Shown here one piece after another: positions 7,936 to 16,488 of a stretch of DNA of 24,491 nucleotides. The DNA is taken from NCBI GenBank assembly GCA_021772555.1, contig JAJFLT010000036.1, positions 1 to 24,491 on the forward strand. The letters run 5' to 3'. Numbering within the stretch: position 1 is the first letter of the stretch; each line of letters opens with the position of its first letter. The notes under the pieces were generated by a model. That model searched no databases. It was not told the DNA's origin and was given only the letters and a program-made list of their open reading frames with translations. The translations under genes and the position numbers were made by a program. Source of the stretch: Opitutales bacterium. GTDB lineage: Bacteria > Verrucomicrobiota > Verrucomicrobiia > Opitutales > UBA2987.

Positions 7936-8844
7936 TTACTGGCCATTCTCCTGCACCGCGTTGGGAACGAACTCTCCTCTGGCCCGGCGAATCGCCCCCA
8001 ATAGCGCCCTCCGAGTCAATACCTTGACCAGATGTTTGCGGTAGTCGGCAGGCGCCCGCATATCGGAGATGGGCCGGGCAATTGATTGGGCGGCCAGAGC
8101 CGCGGTTTCAATCGATTCCTCGGAAACTTCTTTCCCTGACAAAAGTTGCCCCGCCTCCCGGGCAAAGAGTGGGGTTGGAGCGACCGCGGCCAATCCGATG
8201 CGGGCCTGGACAAACATTTTGCCCCCCTCATCCAATTGCACACTGGCTCCGGCTCCCACCACCGCGATATCCATTTCATAACGCGGAATGAATCGTAAAT
8301 AATGTGCCCCACTGGACTTTTGAACGGAAGGCAAATGGAGGGCCACGAGAAGTTCACCTTTTTCCAGAATATTTTTCCCGGGTGCGGTGCAAAAATCCTC
8401 CACTGCCACGCGACGATTCCCCTGGGGTCCTGCAATTACGCACTCGGCCCCGTAGGCGATAAGGATCGGAATGCTGTCCGCGCTGGGTGAGGCATTGCAG
8501 AGGTTTCCGCCAAAGGTCGCCCGCCCCTGAACTTGAATTCCCCCGATAATGGCGGCGGCATCGATCAAACCGGGATAAGCATCCGCGATGGCACCGTCGT
8601 TATAAATGCGATGGCAAGGCACGGCGGCACCGATAGTCAAACCCTCGGAGGGCGCATAGCCAAGCTCATTGCACTCCGGCAAATGCTTTACATCAAGCAC
8701 ATGATCCGCCGATAGAGCCCCTTGCCGAAGTTGCACAATCAAGTCGGTGCCCCCAGCCAAAACTCTCGTCTGGCCTTCATTGCCAGCCAATAGGTTGACG
8801 GCCTCCGATAATGTCTCAGGCGCTAAATATTCAAAGTTTTGCAA
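7936..8844 (-). CDS. Molybdenum hydroxylase FAD-binding subunit (CoxM/XdhB-like)
   Basis: This 302-residue medium subunit has the FAD-binding signatures AGGTDLI (30-36) and TFGGNLCNASPSAD (110-123), followed by the C-terminal CO dehydrogenase flavoprotein domain. It passes electrons from the [2Fe-2S] clusters to an external acceptor. The best start is an unusual TTG (complement of 8842-8844), supported by AAAGGA about nine bases upstream; the reading MQNFEYLAPETL matches the usual family N-terminus. As the first gene of the operon, its 194-base upstream gap, shared with the divergent gene at 9038, should hold the operon promoter. I could not identify one confidently there. Confidence 0.94.
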   Translation of the reverse strand: MQNFEYLAPETLSEAVNLLAGNEGQTRVLAGGTDLIVQLRQGALSADHVLDVKHLPECNELGYAPSEGLTIGAAVPCHRIYNDGAIADAYPGLIDAAAIIGGIQVQGRATFGGNLCNASPSADSIPILIAYGAECVIAGPQGNRRVAVEDFCTAPGKNILEKGELLVALHLPSVQKSSGAHYLRFIPRYEMDIAVVGAGASVQLDEGGKMFVQARIGLAAVAPTPLFAREAGQLLSGKEVSEESIETAALAAQSIARPISDMRAPADYRKHLVKVLTRRALLGAIRRARGEFVPNAVQENGQ

Positions 8845-9037
8845 CTGCCGTTCCTTTCTCTTTTTATCAATCTCCGCACCAACTCAGCTGATGGAATTTA
8901 TCAAGAGTTTGATTTACATGTCCAGAGGAATGAGTCAAATGCGTTTTTGTTTTAACAGGATGACAAACTGCGCATTAACTTTCAAACTTCTTGCAAATGT
9001 ATTTTTCAGTGAATTTGGTTAAACTGAAAATTAGTCT

Positions 9038-9772
9038 ATGGAAATAAATAGAACCATTCTCGAAAAACAGGTAACCATTCCATCTGTTATCCACCGCGCG
9101 GGATGGGTTTTTACCGCCCTGTTTTTTCTTTTTTCCATTTCTCAGCAACTGGCGGCGGGAGAAACCCCCGCAAATACCCCGCGCGACTATGCCCCGATGG
9201 CCAAACCTCTCGGCTTTTCCGGGAGCGACAGGGAAAATTTCTCTGAATCCAATCTCCGCAAGGCGATCGAAACTGGCGCCTATGGAATGATCGAATCGAC
9301 CTCCTTTCATTTTGCCAATGCCAAAGAGGACGTAAAAAAGGCCAGGTTTTCTACCCTCAGCCGCGACTTGGCTGCATTGAAGCTACCCCACAGACAAATC
9401 ACAGGCGTTTACAAAGGTCACAAAACCGGCCTCTCCTTCCTGGTCTTGAAGCCCTCCGGGGTGGAGGAGGAAGTATTTAAAAAAATGCTGTTTACTCTCG
9501 GTGCCAAATACTTGCAGGAATCCATCATTTTTTCCGCGAAACTCAGACCCGGTGAAACCGAAAAACGCAACTATTTGATCTTTACGACGGGAGAGCATGC
9601 TGGCTATTCCCGCTCCGGCACCGGTTTTATCGAAAACAACAAGGAGAATTACTCCGAGATCACCACTGCGGAGGGTACCACTATCGTTATCGGCGCCTAC
9701 AACCTGGAAAAAGAATTTCGAAAACACCCGGAGTTGCTCTCGACGAACTCAAATCGGGATAGCGAAAGATGA
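9038..9772 (+). CDS. Exported hypothetical protein, faint DUF3293-like resemblance
   Basis: This 244-residue protein is not confidently recognised. A hydrophobic stretch at about 24-42 follows a charged N-terminus, suggesting a signal peptide or membrane anchor. The central part has the order: residues about 92-112 (ANAKEDVKKARFSTLSRDL), then ITGVYKGHKTGLSFLVL, then LGAKYLQESIIFSA. This recalls the layout of DUF3293 proteins (N..R..L..DL, G.Y.G..E.SFLV, FGQ..I), but that is recall, not a search. No catalytic motif is evident. It is transcribed divergently from the molybdenum hydroxylase operon and lies 72 bases upstream of the M3 peptidase gene, so an operon with the latter is possible. No clear Shine-Dalgarno precedes the ATG. 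Confidence 0.7.
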   Translation: MEINRTILEKQVTIPSVIHRAGWVFTALFFLFSISQQLAAGETPANTPRDYAPMAKPLGFSGSDRENFSESNLRKAIETGAYGMIESTSFHFANAKEDVKKARFSTLSRDLAALKLPHRQITGVYKGHKTGLSFLVLKPSGVEEEVFKKMLFTLGAKYLQESIIFSAKLRPGETEKRNYLIFTTGEHAGYSRSGTGFIENNKENYSEITTAEGTTIVIGAYNLEKEFRKHPELLSTNSNRDSER

Positions 9773-9844
9773 GAATTCACTTTCATATTTTGCCGTTTAC
9801 ATTTCATGGGGTAACCTCATTTTCGTTCGGATACTACTACCTTC

Positions 9845-11977
9845 ATGAAAAATCCCTTTCTGGATACCTCATTTCATATCCAATGGTCGCTGTTGCAGCC
9901 GGAGCACATTTGCCCGGCCATTGATGAGACTCTGGCCAACGCGCAGATAAATATCGATGCCGTAGCGGACCAGGAGGAAACGGCAGTCACTTTTGAAAGC
10001 TCTTTCTTGGCCCTGGAAAAAGCAACCGAAGATCTCGGAATGGCCTGGTCCAAGGTCAGCCACCTCGATTCGGTTTGCAATTCACCGGAACTGAGAACCG
10101 CTTATCATAAGATGCTTCCCAAGGTGATCGATTTTTTTGCCCGCATACCGCTCAACGAAAAGCTTTGGCAAATCCTCAACAGCTTCGCCGCAAACAATGA
10201 GAGGGGTTCCCTCAATCTCGTTCAACAAAGGTATCTGGACGAAACCACAGCCGAGTTTAGGGAACATGGGGCCGATCTGCAGGCCAGTCAAAAAGAGCGA
10301 TTGCGCAACCTGGCCACCGAACTGGCTGAAATCACGCAAAAATATTCCGAAAATGTACTCGATGCGACCAATGCTTTTGAGCTGGTTGTGCGGGATCGCG
10401 AAAAATTGAATGGGTTACCGAAAAGGGATGTCGAACAAGCCCGCCAGGATGCCCTGAAAAAAGGCTGCGGCACAGAGGAAAACCCCCAATGGCGTTTCAC
10501 TCTGCACATGCCTTCCTTACTGCCGGTCATGAAATACGCGCACGATGACGGCTTTCGCAAAACCATGTGGGAAGCAGACACCGCTATCGGCCGAGCGGAA
10601 CCTCACAACAACATCGAGTTGATTGATAAAATTCTCACCCTTCGCCGGGAAAAGGCGGAACTCCTCGGCAAAGAGCATTTCGCCGATTTTATTCTGACCC
10701 GCAGGATGGCCAAAAACGGCGCAGCCGCGTTGACATTTGTGGAAAATTTGCACGAGAAAATCAGCGGGGCTTTCGCGCGAGAGAACAGAGATCTGGAAGA
10801 CTTCAAGGGAGCGGCATCGAACACCCGATCCGGGCCTCTGGAACCATGGGACCTGGTCTATTGGTCGGAGCGTATGCGCCACCAGAAATACGACTTCGAG
10901 GAGGAAGAATTGCGGCCCTACTTCTCCATCGGGCCGGTCATCAGTGGGATGTTTCAGATTGCCGAGACGATTTACAATATTCAGCTCCAGGAAAAACCGG
11001 TCAAATTCGTGCCGCCGGGCCAGGATAAGCCTACCGATGATGGCGCGGTCGAAGTATGGCATCCAGAAGTCAAATACTATGAGGTGCGCGAACCCAACGG
11101 CGAATTGCTGGGCGCTTTTTATGCCGACTGGCATCCCCGGGAATCAAAGCGCAGCGGTGCCTGGATGAATTATCTCATGACCGGAAGTCCACCCAATGGA
11201 AAACTGCGAAAACCGCATTTGGGCCTCATTTGCGGAAACCTCACTCCTTCCATCAACGGCGAACCGGCTCTCCTCACCCATTACGAGGTGCAAACCATTT
11301 TTCACGAATTCGGGCACCTGCTGCACCATTTGCTGGGTAATGTGGAAATCAAGTCGCTCAATGGAGTTAACGTGCCTTGGGACTTTGTCGAATTGCCTTC
11401 CCAGATTATGGAAAACTGGTGTTGGGAGCGGGAGGGGCTAAACCTCTTTGCCCGCCATTATGAAACTGGCGAAATCCTGCCGGAAAATCTCTTCAAAAAG
11501 ATGATTGAGGCGAGAAACTTCCAATCGGCGCGCAAAACCATGCGGCAGCTCTCCTTCGGCAAGATGGACCTGGAACTGCACATGGCAGCGCCCCATTCAG
11601 GGCAGGAAAAACTCGAAGACTGGGTCGATAAAATTTTGCAAGGCTACCAGACTCCGACCAGAACCAAACCACCCTCCATCATTGGCAGATTCACGCATGT
11701 ATTTGCCGACAGCACGGGCTATGCGGCCGGTTATTATTCCTACAAATGGGCCGAAGTGCTCGATGCGGACGCCTTTACCCGGTTTAAAAAAGAAGGCATA
11801 CTCAATCCCGCAACGGGGCGAGACTTCCGGGATAAAATCCTCTCCCGGGGCAATAGTGCCGACCCGGCCGAATTGTTTCGCAATTTCATGGGGCGCGACC
11901 CCGACCTGCAGGCCTTACTGGAACGAGAGGGCCTGGGCAATGACCCAACCGCCTGTGACAAATCCGGTAACAGTTGA
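9845..11977 (+). CDS. M3-family oligopeptidase (oligopeptidase A/PrlC-like)
   Basis: This 710-residue zinc metallopeptidase of family M3 shows the metal site H487-E488-F489-G490-H491 and the third ligand E516 in DFVELPSQIMENW, with the 29-residue H-to-E spacing known from thimet oligopeptidase. Further family blocks are GYAAGYYSYKWAEVLDADAF and GNSADPAELFRNFMGRDP near the C-terminus. There is no signal peptide, so it should act in the cytosol degrading short peptides, including cleaved signal peptides. Length matches oligopeptidase A. The ATG at 9845 yields the usual family start (PFL...FHIQW...PEHICPAIDETL). It lies 72 bases after the preceding gene and 173 before the next. Confidence 0.95.
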   Translation: MKNPFLDTSFHIQWSLLQPEHICPAIDETLANAQINIDAVADQEETAVTFESSFLALEKATEDLGMAWSKVSHLDSVCNSPELRTAYHKMLPKVIDFFARIPLNEKLWQILNSFAANNERGSLNLVQQRYLDETTAEFREHGADLQASQKERLRNLATELAEITQKYSENVLDATNAFELVVRDREKLNGLPKRDVEQARQDALKKGCGTEENPQWRFTLHMPSLLPVMKYAHDDGFRKTMWEADTAIGRAEPHNNIELIDKILTLRREKAELLGKEHFADFILTRRMAKNGAAALTFVENLHEKISGAFARENRDLEDFKGAASNTRSGPLEPWDLVYWSERMRHQKYDFEEEELRPYFSIGPVISGMFQIAETIYNIQLQEKPVKFVPPGQDKPTDDGAVEVWHPEVKYYEVREPNGELLGAFYADWHPRESKRSGAWMNYLMTGSPPNGKLRKPHLGLICGNLTPSINGEPALLTHYEVQTIFHEFGHLLHHLLGNVEIKSLNGVNVPWDFVELPSQIMENWCWEREGLNLFARHYETGEILPENLFKKMIEARNFQSARKTMRQLSFGKMDLELHMAAPHSGQEKLEDWVDKILQGYQTPTRTKPPSIIGRFTHVFADSTGYAAGYYSYKWAEVLDADAFTRFKKEGILNPATGRDFRDKILSRGNSADPAELFRNFMGRDPDLQALLEREGLGNDPTACDKSGNS

Positions 11978-12150
11978 GTCAATATTTCCCGCTATTGAAG
12001 GGCAAAGTTGGTGAACGATCGGCGACCCGGATTTGTAACTTGTTTATGCACGAACAGTTGTGCAGAATCATGTTTTACCTTCACTTTTGGAACTGAACCT
12101 GCTGATCTCTTGTATTATTAATCACCGCTAAACCTAAAAAACCCTAAAAA

Positions 12151-12813
12151 ATGAATTTTCTACTATTTATATTAGTTCCCATAGTCATCGGCATGTGGGC
12201 ACAGGCTAAAATTTCGCGCACTTACAGTAAATATTCCAAAGTGCCCTCGCGGGGTCGAATCACCGGACGCGAAGCAGCCGCATACGTCATGCAGAGCGCG
12301 GGCATCCACAATGTGGAGATCGTGCCGGTGCGGGGCCATTTGACGGACCACTATGACCCGGTCAACAAACGGCTGGCCTTGAGCGAGGAGAATTTCGCCG
12401 GCTCCAGCCTGGCCGCCCTGGGGGTGGCCGCCCACGAAGCCGGCCACGCCATCCAGCACGCCACCGGTTACAAGGCCCTGAAATTGCGTATGAGCCTGAT
12501 TCCTATCACCAACATCGCTTCCCGGCTATTGCCCTTCGTCATCATAGGCGGCTTCTTTTTCGGCATGATGGGGTTGATCAAACTGGGCATCCTGGTCTAT
12601 CTGGTCTTAACTGTGTTTCAATTGGTGACCCTGCCGGTCGAATTCGACGCCAGCCGCCGAGCAAAGAAGGTTTTATCGGGTCTTGGGATCATCGAACGCG
12701 ATGAATTGCAGGGGGTGGAAAAAACCCTTGATGCCGCCGCCTTCACCTATGTGGCCGCCTTCATCGCCTCGTTGGGCAACCTGCTTTACCTTTTTATGAT
12801 TTCGAGGGACTAA
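12151..12813 (+). CDS. YugP-type membrane zinc metallopeptidase
   Basis: This 220-residue membrane protein carries HEAGH (H95-H99) and a downstream E164 in LPVEFDASRRAKKVL, the signature of the Zn_peptidase_2 (YugP) family. Hydrophobic segments lie at about 3-17, 125-160 and 193-216, placing the active site at the membrane. The substrates of this family are not established. The leader is A-rich and lacks a clear Shine-Dalgarno; it contains two near-identical CCTAAAAA-type blocks just before the ATG, a style also seen in Bacteroidota and relatives. It ends nine bases before the converging inositol-monophosphatase-family gene. Confidence 0.92.
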   Translation: MNFLLFILVPIVIGMWAQAKISRTYSKYSKVPSRGRITGREAAAYVMQSAGIHNVEIVPVRGHLTDHYDPVNKRLALSEENFAGSSLAALGVAAHEAGHAIQHATGYKALKLRMSLIPITNIASRLLPFVIIGGFFFGMMGLIKLGILVYLVLTVFQLVTLPVEFDASRRAKKVLSGLGIIERDELQGVEKTLDAAAFTYVAAFIASLGNLLYLFMISRD

Positions 12814-12822
12814 TCGAAGCGG

Positions 12823-13593
12823 TTACAAAATAAAATCCCGGCTACCCGCGACCCAAATTTCATAGGACAATGATTTGCCCGCAACGGGCGTCAGCTCGAC
12901 TATGCCCCCGGCCGCCTCCACCAAGGCCATCCCGGCGGCAATATCCCAGAGGTTGACGCCGTTTTCATAATAAGCGTCCACCCGCCCCGCCGCCACATAG
13001 GTCATGGCGATGGCTGCGGTCCCCAGCATGCGAATTTTTTTGAAACTCTGAACCATGGCGTTGAGTTTATCCAAGGCGGGGGTGGATCGATCGGCATTGG
13101 CCGGGAACCCGGTCGCAATGGTGGCCTTTTTGATTGAGTCGGCCCAATTGGGTTCATGTTTTGAGCCGTTGATTTGCAGTCCATTTCCTGCCCTTGGGAT
13201 CCCCGTAAACAACTCGTCCCGATAGAAATCATAAATGACCCCGAGAAGCGATTTTTGGCCTGAGAGGAGTCCGATGCTGACACAGGTGAGAGGCAAATCC
13301 CGCAGGTAATTATAAGTGCCGTCCAGCGGATCGATGACCCAATAGGGCTCGCAGCGATTGATCAAATCAGCATCGCCGCCTTCCTCCTCACCGATGACGG
13401 GATAATCCGCCTCCTCCGTAAAAATATCGCGGATGAGCTTTTCGGACTCCACATCGGCCTGTAGTTTGACGTCGTGGGCGAACTCGGCATTGACCTTGCG
13501 ATAATCATCGGTTCCCGCCAGAAGGCGTGCCCCGGCCGCGCGAGCCGCTTTTTCCGCCGTTTCGAGCAGTGATGAAAGGTCTGGTTCGGTCAT
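12823..13593 (-). CDS. Inositol monophosphatase family protein
   Basis: This 256-residue enzyme has the metal-site motifs of the family: GEEEGG (68-73, E69/E70), WVIDPLDGT (85-93, D88 and D91) and WDIAAGMALVEAAGG (D217). These Mg2+-dependent phosphatases act on inositol-1-phosphate, but members also hydrolyse histidinol phosphate, fructose-1,6-bisphosphate, NADP or 3'-phosphoadenosine 5'-phosphate, and the motifs do not separate these. Length is normal. It follows the four-TM gene after 42 bases and is the last gene of a probable nadB-led unit. If the NAD context is meaningful, an NADP(H) phosphatase-like role is one option, but that is speculation. Confidence 0.93.
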   Translation of the reverse strand: MTEPDLSSLLETAEKAARAAGARLLAGTDDYRKVNAEFAHDVKLQADVESEKLIRDIFTEEADYPVIGEEEGGDADLINRCEPYWVIDPLDGTYNYLRDLPLTCVSIGLLSGQKSLLGVIYDFYRDELFTGIPRAGNGLQINGSKHEPNWADSIKKATIATGFPANADRSTPALDKLNAMVQSFKKIRMLGTAAIAMTYVAAGRVDAYYENGVNLWDIAAGMALVEAAGGIVELTPVAGKSLSYEIWVAGSRDFIL

Positions 13594-13635
13594 AACGGTT
13601 GGTTACTAAATGGAATACAGGTTAAATGAGGTGTC

Positions 13636-14121
13636 CTATTTCTCGAGGTTTTCATTTTTCTCCTCCATAGACTTGAATCCTCCCGCCACCGCATCGATTC
13701 CCTCGCTCGTCATATAGATACAGCCCAGAGAGACGGCCGCGGTCAAAATCAACGCCGCCAGGGACATACCCCAGCTCACCTTCATGAAAACTTTGGTCAG
13801 GTAAACGCCGACTCCCAAAAAGAGCAGGATTCCCAAGGTAGTTTTCAAAACCACCTGGAAGGTTTCCGAGGAAATGCGTTCCGCCAAATAAATATCATAG
13901 GCGGACAAACCCGCCACTACTGCCGCAAACGATATTATCATGCCCAAAAACACAAGTATGAAGCCCTGCTTGCTACCCACCACAAAGGACGCGATAAGCT
14001 TGCCGAAAAGCAAAATCGCCCCCGCACCGACCATCAATAAAGTATTAAAATGAGGTCCGTCCGGCGCCAGAAACAACAATTGTCCGAGCACCGTTTTTAC
14101 TGCGTCGATCCAGGTTTCCAT
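13636..14121 (-). CDS. Four-TM membrane protein of unknown function
   Basis: This 161-residue protein is not recognised. Four hydrophobic segments are visible at about 27-49, 53-73, 88-108 and 115-138, with a charged, Glu-rich C-terminal tail (MEEKNENLEK). Together these suggest an integral inner-membrane protein. It has no cysteine-rich or catalytic motif. It sits between nadB (107 bases upstream) and the inositol-monophosphatase-family gene (42 bases downstream) on the same strand, so co-transcription is likely. The context does not reveal a function. The ATG at 14121 is the first in frame. Confidence 0.75.
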   Translation of the reverse strand: METWIDAVKTVLGQLLFLAPDGPHFNTLLMVGAGAILLFGKLIASFVVGSKQGFILVFLGMIISFAAVVAGLSAYDIYLAERISSETFQVVLKTTLGILLFLGVGVYLTKVFMKVSWGMSLAALILTAAVSLGCIYMTSEGIDAVAGGFKSMEEKNENLEK

Positions 14122-14228
14122 ATTCGTCCAAAATTAAAGTTAATCGGGACATTGCCCACGGGTTGAGCAAACACTCTCGAATTTCAACGCTTCTATCAAA
14201 CCAATTCAGGCATCCGGTAGCGGGTCTA

Positions 14229-15839
14229 TTAAAGCTCTCGTTTCAAAACGGTGGTGTTGGTCGCCTCGGGGAGTTTTTCAGGATAATCGAGCGTGTAATG
14301 CAAGCCCCGGCTCTCCTTCCGCCGGAGGGCGCATTGCACAATCAAATCGGCCACCTCAATCAGGTTCCTGAGTTCCAGTAGCCGGGGTTCCACCTTGAAA
14401 TTCCAGTAATAATCGTAAATTTCGTTTCTCAGGTTTTGAATGCGGGCGCGGGCGCGTTCCAGGCGTTTGGTGGTGCGGACGATACCCACATAATCCCACA
14501 TCGTGCGCCGCAATTCATCCCAATTATGGGAGAGGACCACCCGCTCATCGCTGTCCTCCGCGTCACCGTCCACCCATTCCGGAAGCGCCACCGATTCAGG
14601 CTGATGCTTTTTTAAATAATCCGTCACCGCGAGGGAACCCCGGTGGGCCATTACGACCGCCTCCAGTAATGAATTGCTGGCCAGGCGATTGGCCCCGTGC
14701 AAACCGGTGCAAGCCACCTCACCGCAGGCGTAGAGACCGGGCAGGCTGGTTTCGGCGGACAAATTGGTGCGCACCCCGCCGCAAAGGTAATGGGCCGCCG
14801 GCACCACCGGGATCAAATCCGTCGCCATATTGATTCCGTGCCGGGCACAGACCTCGAATATATTCGGAAAACGGCTTTGCAGCACTTCTTCCGGGTGCCC
14901 CGTGATGTCCAGCCAAAGATGCCGCGCACCGGACTGCTTCATCTCGCTGTCGATGGCACGGGCCACGATGTCCCGCGGCGCCAGGTCGGCCAACGGGTGA
15001 TGGTGCTTCATAAACGGACGACGGTCAGCATTGCGCAAAATGGCGCCTTCTCCCCGCACCGCCTCACTGATGAGGAAGCGATCATTGGTCGAGCTGTAAA
15101 GAGATGTCGGATGAAATTGGACAAACTCCATGTTGGCCACCTCCACTCCCGCCCGGTAGGCCATGGCAATGCCATCACCGGTTGCGATATCGGGATTGGT
15201 CGTAAATTGATAAACCTGCCCCAGCCCGCCGGTCGTCAGCATCACCACCGGCGCCCGGAAAACCTCCACCCGCCCCTTGAGGACATCCAGGGCGTAGAGG
15301 CCGATCACGCCATCGCCATCATTGCGGACGGCAAAACCACTCTTGGTCAGCTTATTTTGCGTGATCAAGTCGATGGCGAAAAAATGCTCCAGCACGGTGA
15401 TGTGGTTATTGCGGGCCGTCGCCCTCAAAAGAGCCGATTCAATGGCCTTTCCCGTGATATCCTGGACATGGAGGACCCGCCGCCGGGAGTGCCCGCCCTC
15501 GCGCCCCAAGGAAGGGGAGCCGTCCTCCAATTGGGAAAAATGCACCCCGATCTCGATCAACTCTTTCACCCGGGCCGGTCCCTCATTGATGATCTCCTCG
15601 ACCGAAACCGCATCGCACAAACCATCCCCCGCCTCCAATGTATCCTTCAGGTGACTCTTAAAATCGTCATTTTGCGCCGTCACGCAGGCAATGCCGCCCT
15701 GGGCGTAATTGGTATTCGAGTCGGCCCGATTCTTCTTCGTCAAAATAGCCACGCTGCGCCCCGCCGAAGCCACCTGCAAAGCAAAGCTCAACCCGGCAAT
15801 CCCGCTACCCACCACAATAACATCAAAATTCCTGCTCAT
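14229..15839 (-). CDS. nadB: L-aspartate oxidase
   Basis: This 536-residue flavoprotein oxidises L-aspartate to iminoaspartate, the first step of de novo quinolinate and NAD synthesis. The FAD dinucleotide motif GSGIAGLSFAL is at 11-21 and SNTNYAQGGIA at 41-51. Later blocks match NadB and the fumarate reductase flavoprotein family: FVQFHPTSLY, RGEGAILRN, and GLYACGEVACTGLHGANRL followed by ASNSLLEAVV. The helical C-terminal domain with R(A)RIQNLRNEI is typical of NadB rather than of succinate dehydrogenase. Length is as expected (about 530-540). Its partners nadA and nadC are not in the window. Confidence 0.96.
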   Translation of the reverse strand: MSRNFDVIVVGSGIAGLSFALQVASAGRSVAILTKKNRADSNTNYAQGGIACVTAQNDDFKSHLKDTLEAGDGLCDAVSVEEIINEGPARVKELIEIGVHFSQLEDGSPSLGREGGHSRRRVLHVQDITGKAIESALLRATARNNHITVLEHFFAIDLITQNKLTKSGFAVRNDGDGVIGLYALDVLKGRVEVFRAPVVMLTTGGLGQVYQFTTNPDIATGDGIAMAYRAGVEVANMEFVQFHPTSLYSSTNDRFLISEAVRGEGAILRNADRRPFMKHHHPLADLAPRDIVARAIDSEMKQSGARHLWLDITGHPEEVLQSRFPNIFEVCARHGINMATDLIPVVPAAHYLCGGVRTNLSAETSLPGLYACGEVACTGLHGANRLASNSLLEAVVMAHRGSLAVTDYLKKHQPESVALPEWVDGDAEDSDERVVLSHNWDELRRTMWDYVGIVRTTKRLERARARIQNLRNEIYDYYWNFKVEPRLLELRNLIEVADLIVQCALRRKESRGLHYTLDYPEKLPEATNTTVLKREL

Positions 15840-15880
15840 CGGTTAAATCATTCTTAGCTCATCAATCAAAATATTTCATA

Positions 15881-16060
15881 AACCCGCAGATTACACAGAT
15901 AACCGCCGAAAATGAAAGAACGTATTAATCATTATATCAAAATTATCGGTGCTCATCCGTGTACCGAGCGAAGCGACATCCACCAATCCCTGGTTGAAAA
16001 AGTAAAGAATCAATTAAGCTCATTATTCGCGTCTATTAGTGTTCATTATTAGCGGTTCCT
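15881..16060. repeat. Degenerate intergenic phrase block (dispersed-repeat-like)
   Basis: The 385-base gap between nadB and the toxin-antitoxin pair contains phrases resembling degenerate words found between genes in many Verrucomicrobiota, Bacteroidota and others. Examples are CCGCAGATTACACAGAT (15884-15900), GTGCTCATCCGTGTACCGAG (from about 15949) and ATTAGTGTTCATTATTAGCG (16035-16054). Read on the other strand the last resembles the AACCAC-TAATGAACACTAAT type. The resemblance is recalled, not searched. No convincing gene is present; a 46-codon frame at 15912-16052 is probably fortuitous. Confidence 0.45.
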
Positions 16061-16189
16061 GACTTCGAGCCGCATTATACCATACATCCCAAAATCGCGC
16101 AACCGATACGTTGGCTCCGTTGGATGCGTTTGATTAAACATGAAAAAAAGAGCAAAAATTCCGAAAAACCATTCGACAAAAACCATATT

Positions 16190-16207
16190 CCTTACTATTT
16201 TATAAGG
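16190..16207. promoter_or_regulatory. Inverted repeat, candidate operator of the toxin-antitoxin pair
   Basis: CCTTA (16190-16194) and TAAGG (16203-16207) flank eight bases. The symmetry continues imperfectly outward (TAT/ATA with one extra base). It ends 17 bases before the antitoxin ATG. AbrB-type antitoxins usually bind such a repeat to repress their own promoter, so this is a plausible autoregulatory site. Confidence 0.4.
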
Positions 16208-16224
16208 ATACTTTATTTAGAGTA

Positions 16225-16488
16225 ATGAAAATGGACACATCTACTATCACCAGCAAAGGACAAACCACCATTCCGGTGGAAGTCCGCAAACGTCTTCAAT
16301 TGAAGGCTGGCGACAAAGTTCGGTTCTTTATCGAGGAAGATGGCAAGGCGGTCATCGTTCCCCTTAAAAGTTCCGTTCGCCGGTTGAAAGGCATGCTCAA
16401 AAGCGACAAAAACTTCACCGATGAAGAGATCAAAACTGCCATCGGTAAACATGTGGCTCAAAAAAACCGCAAGTCGCTCCGGCCATGA
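16225..16488 (+). CDS. AbrB/MazE/SpoVT-type antitoxin (VapB-like)
   Basis: This 87-residue protein has a swapped-hairpin AbrB DNA-binding domain in its first 45-50 residues (TITSKGQTTIPVEVRKRLQL, then AGDKVRFFIEEDGKAVIVP) and a charged C-terminal tail that in this family wraps the toxin. It should neutralise the PIN-domain toxin encoded next and repress the shared promoter. The stop codon overlaps the toxin start by four bases (ATGA), giving translational coupling. A second in-frame ATG at 16231 would remove two residues. Confidence 0.92.
   Translation: MKMDTSTITSKGQTTIPVEVRKRLQLKAGDKVRFFIEEDGKAVIVPLKSSVRRLKGMLKSDKNFTDEEIKTAIGKHVAQKNRKSLRP

Noticed and set aside
14697..15857. 386-codon open frame antisense to nadB
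   Set aside because: Its composition (many His, Arg, Gly, Pro) is that of a shadow of a GC-rich gene on the other strand, and nadB has clear family motifs throughout.
15912..16052. 46-codon open frame in the nadB-vapB gap
   Set aside because: It lies wholly within the degenerate phrase block, lacks a ribosome binding site and has no recognisable composition or domain; it most likely arises by chance.
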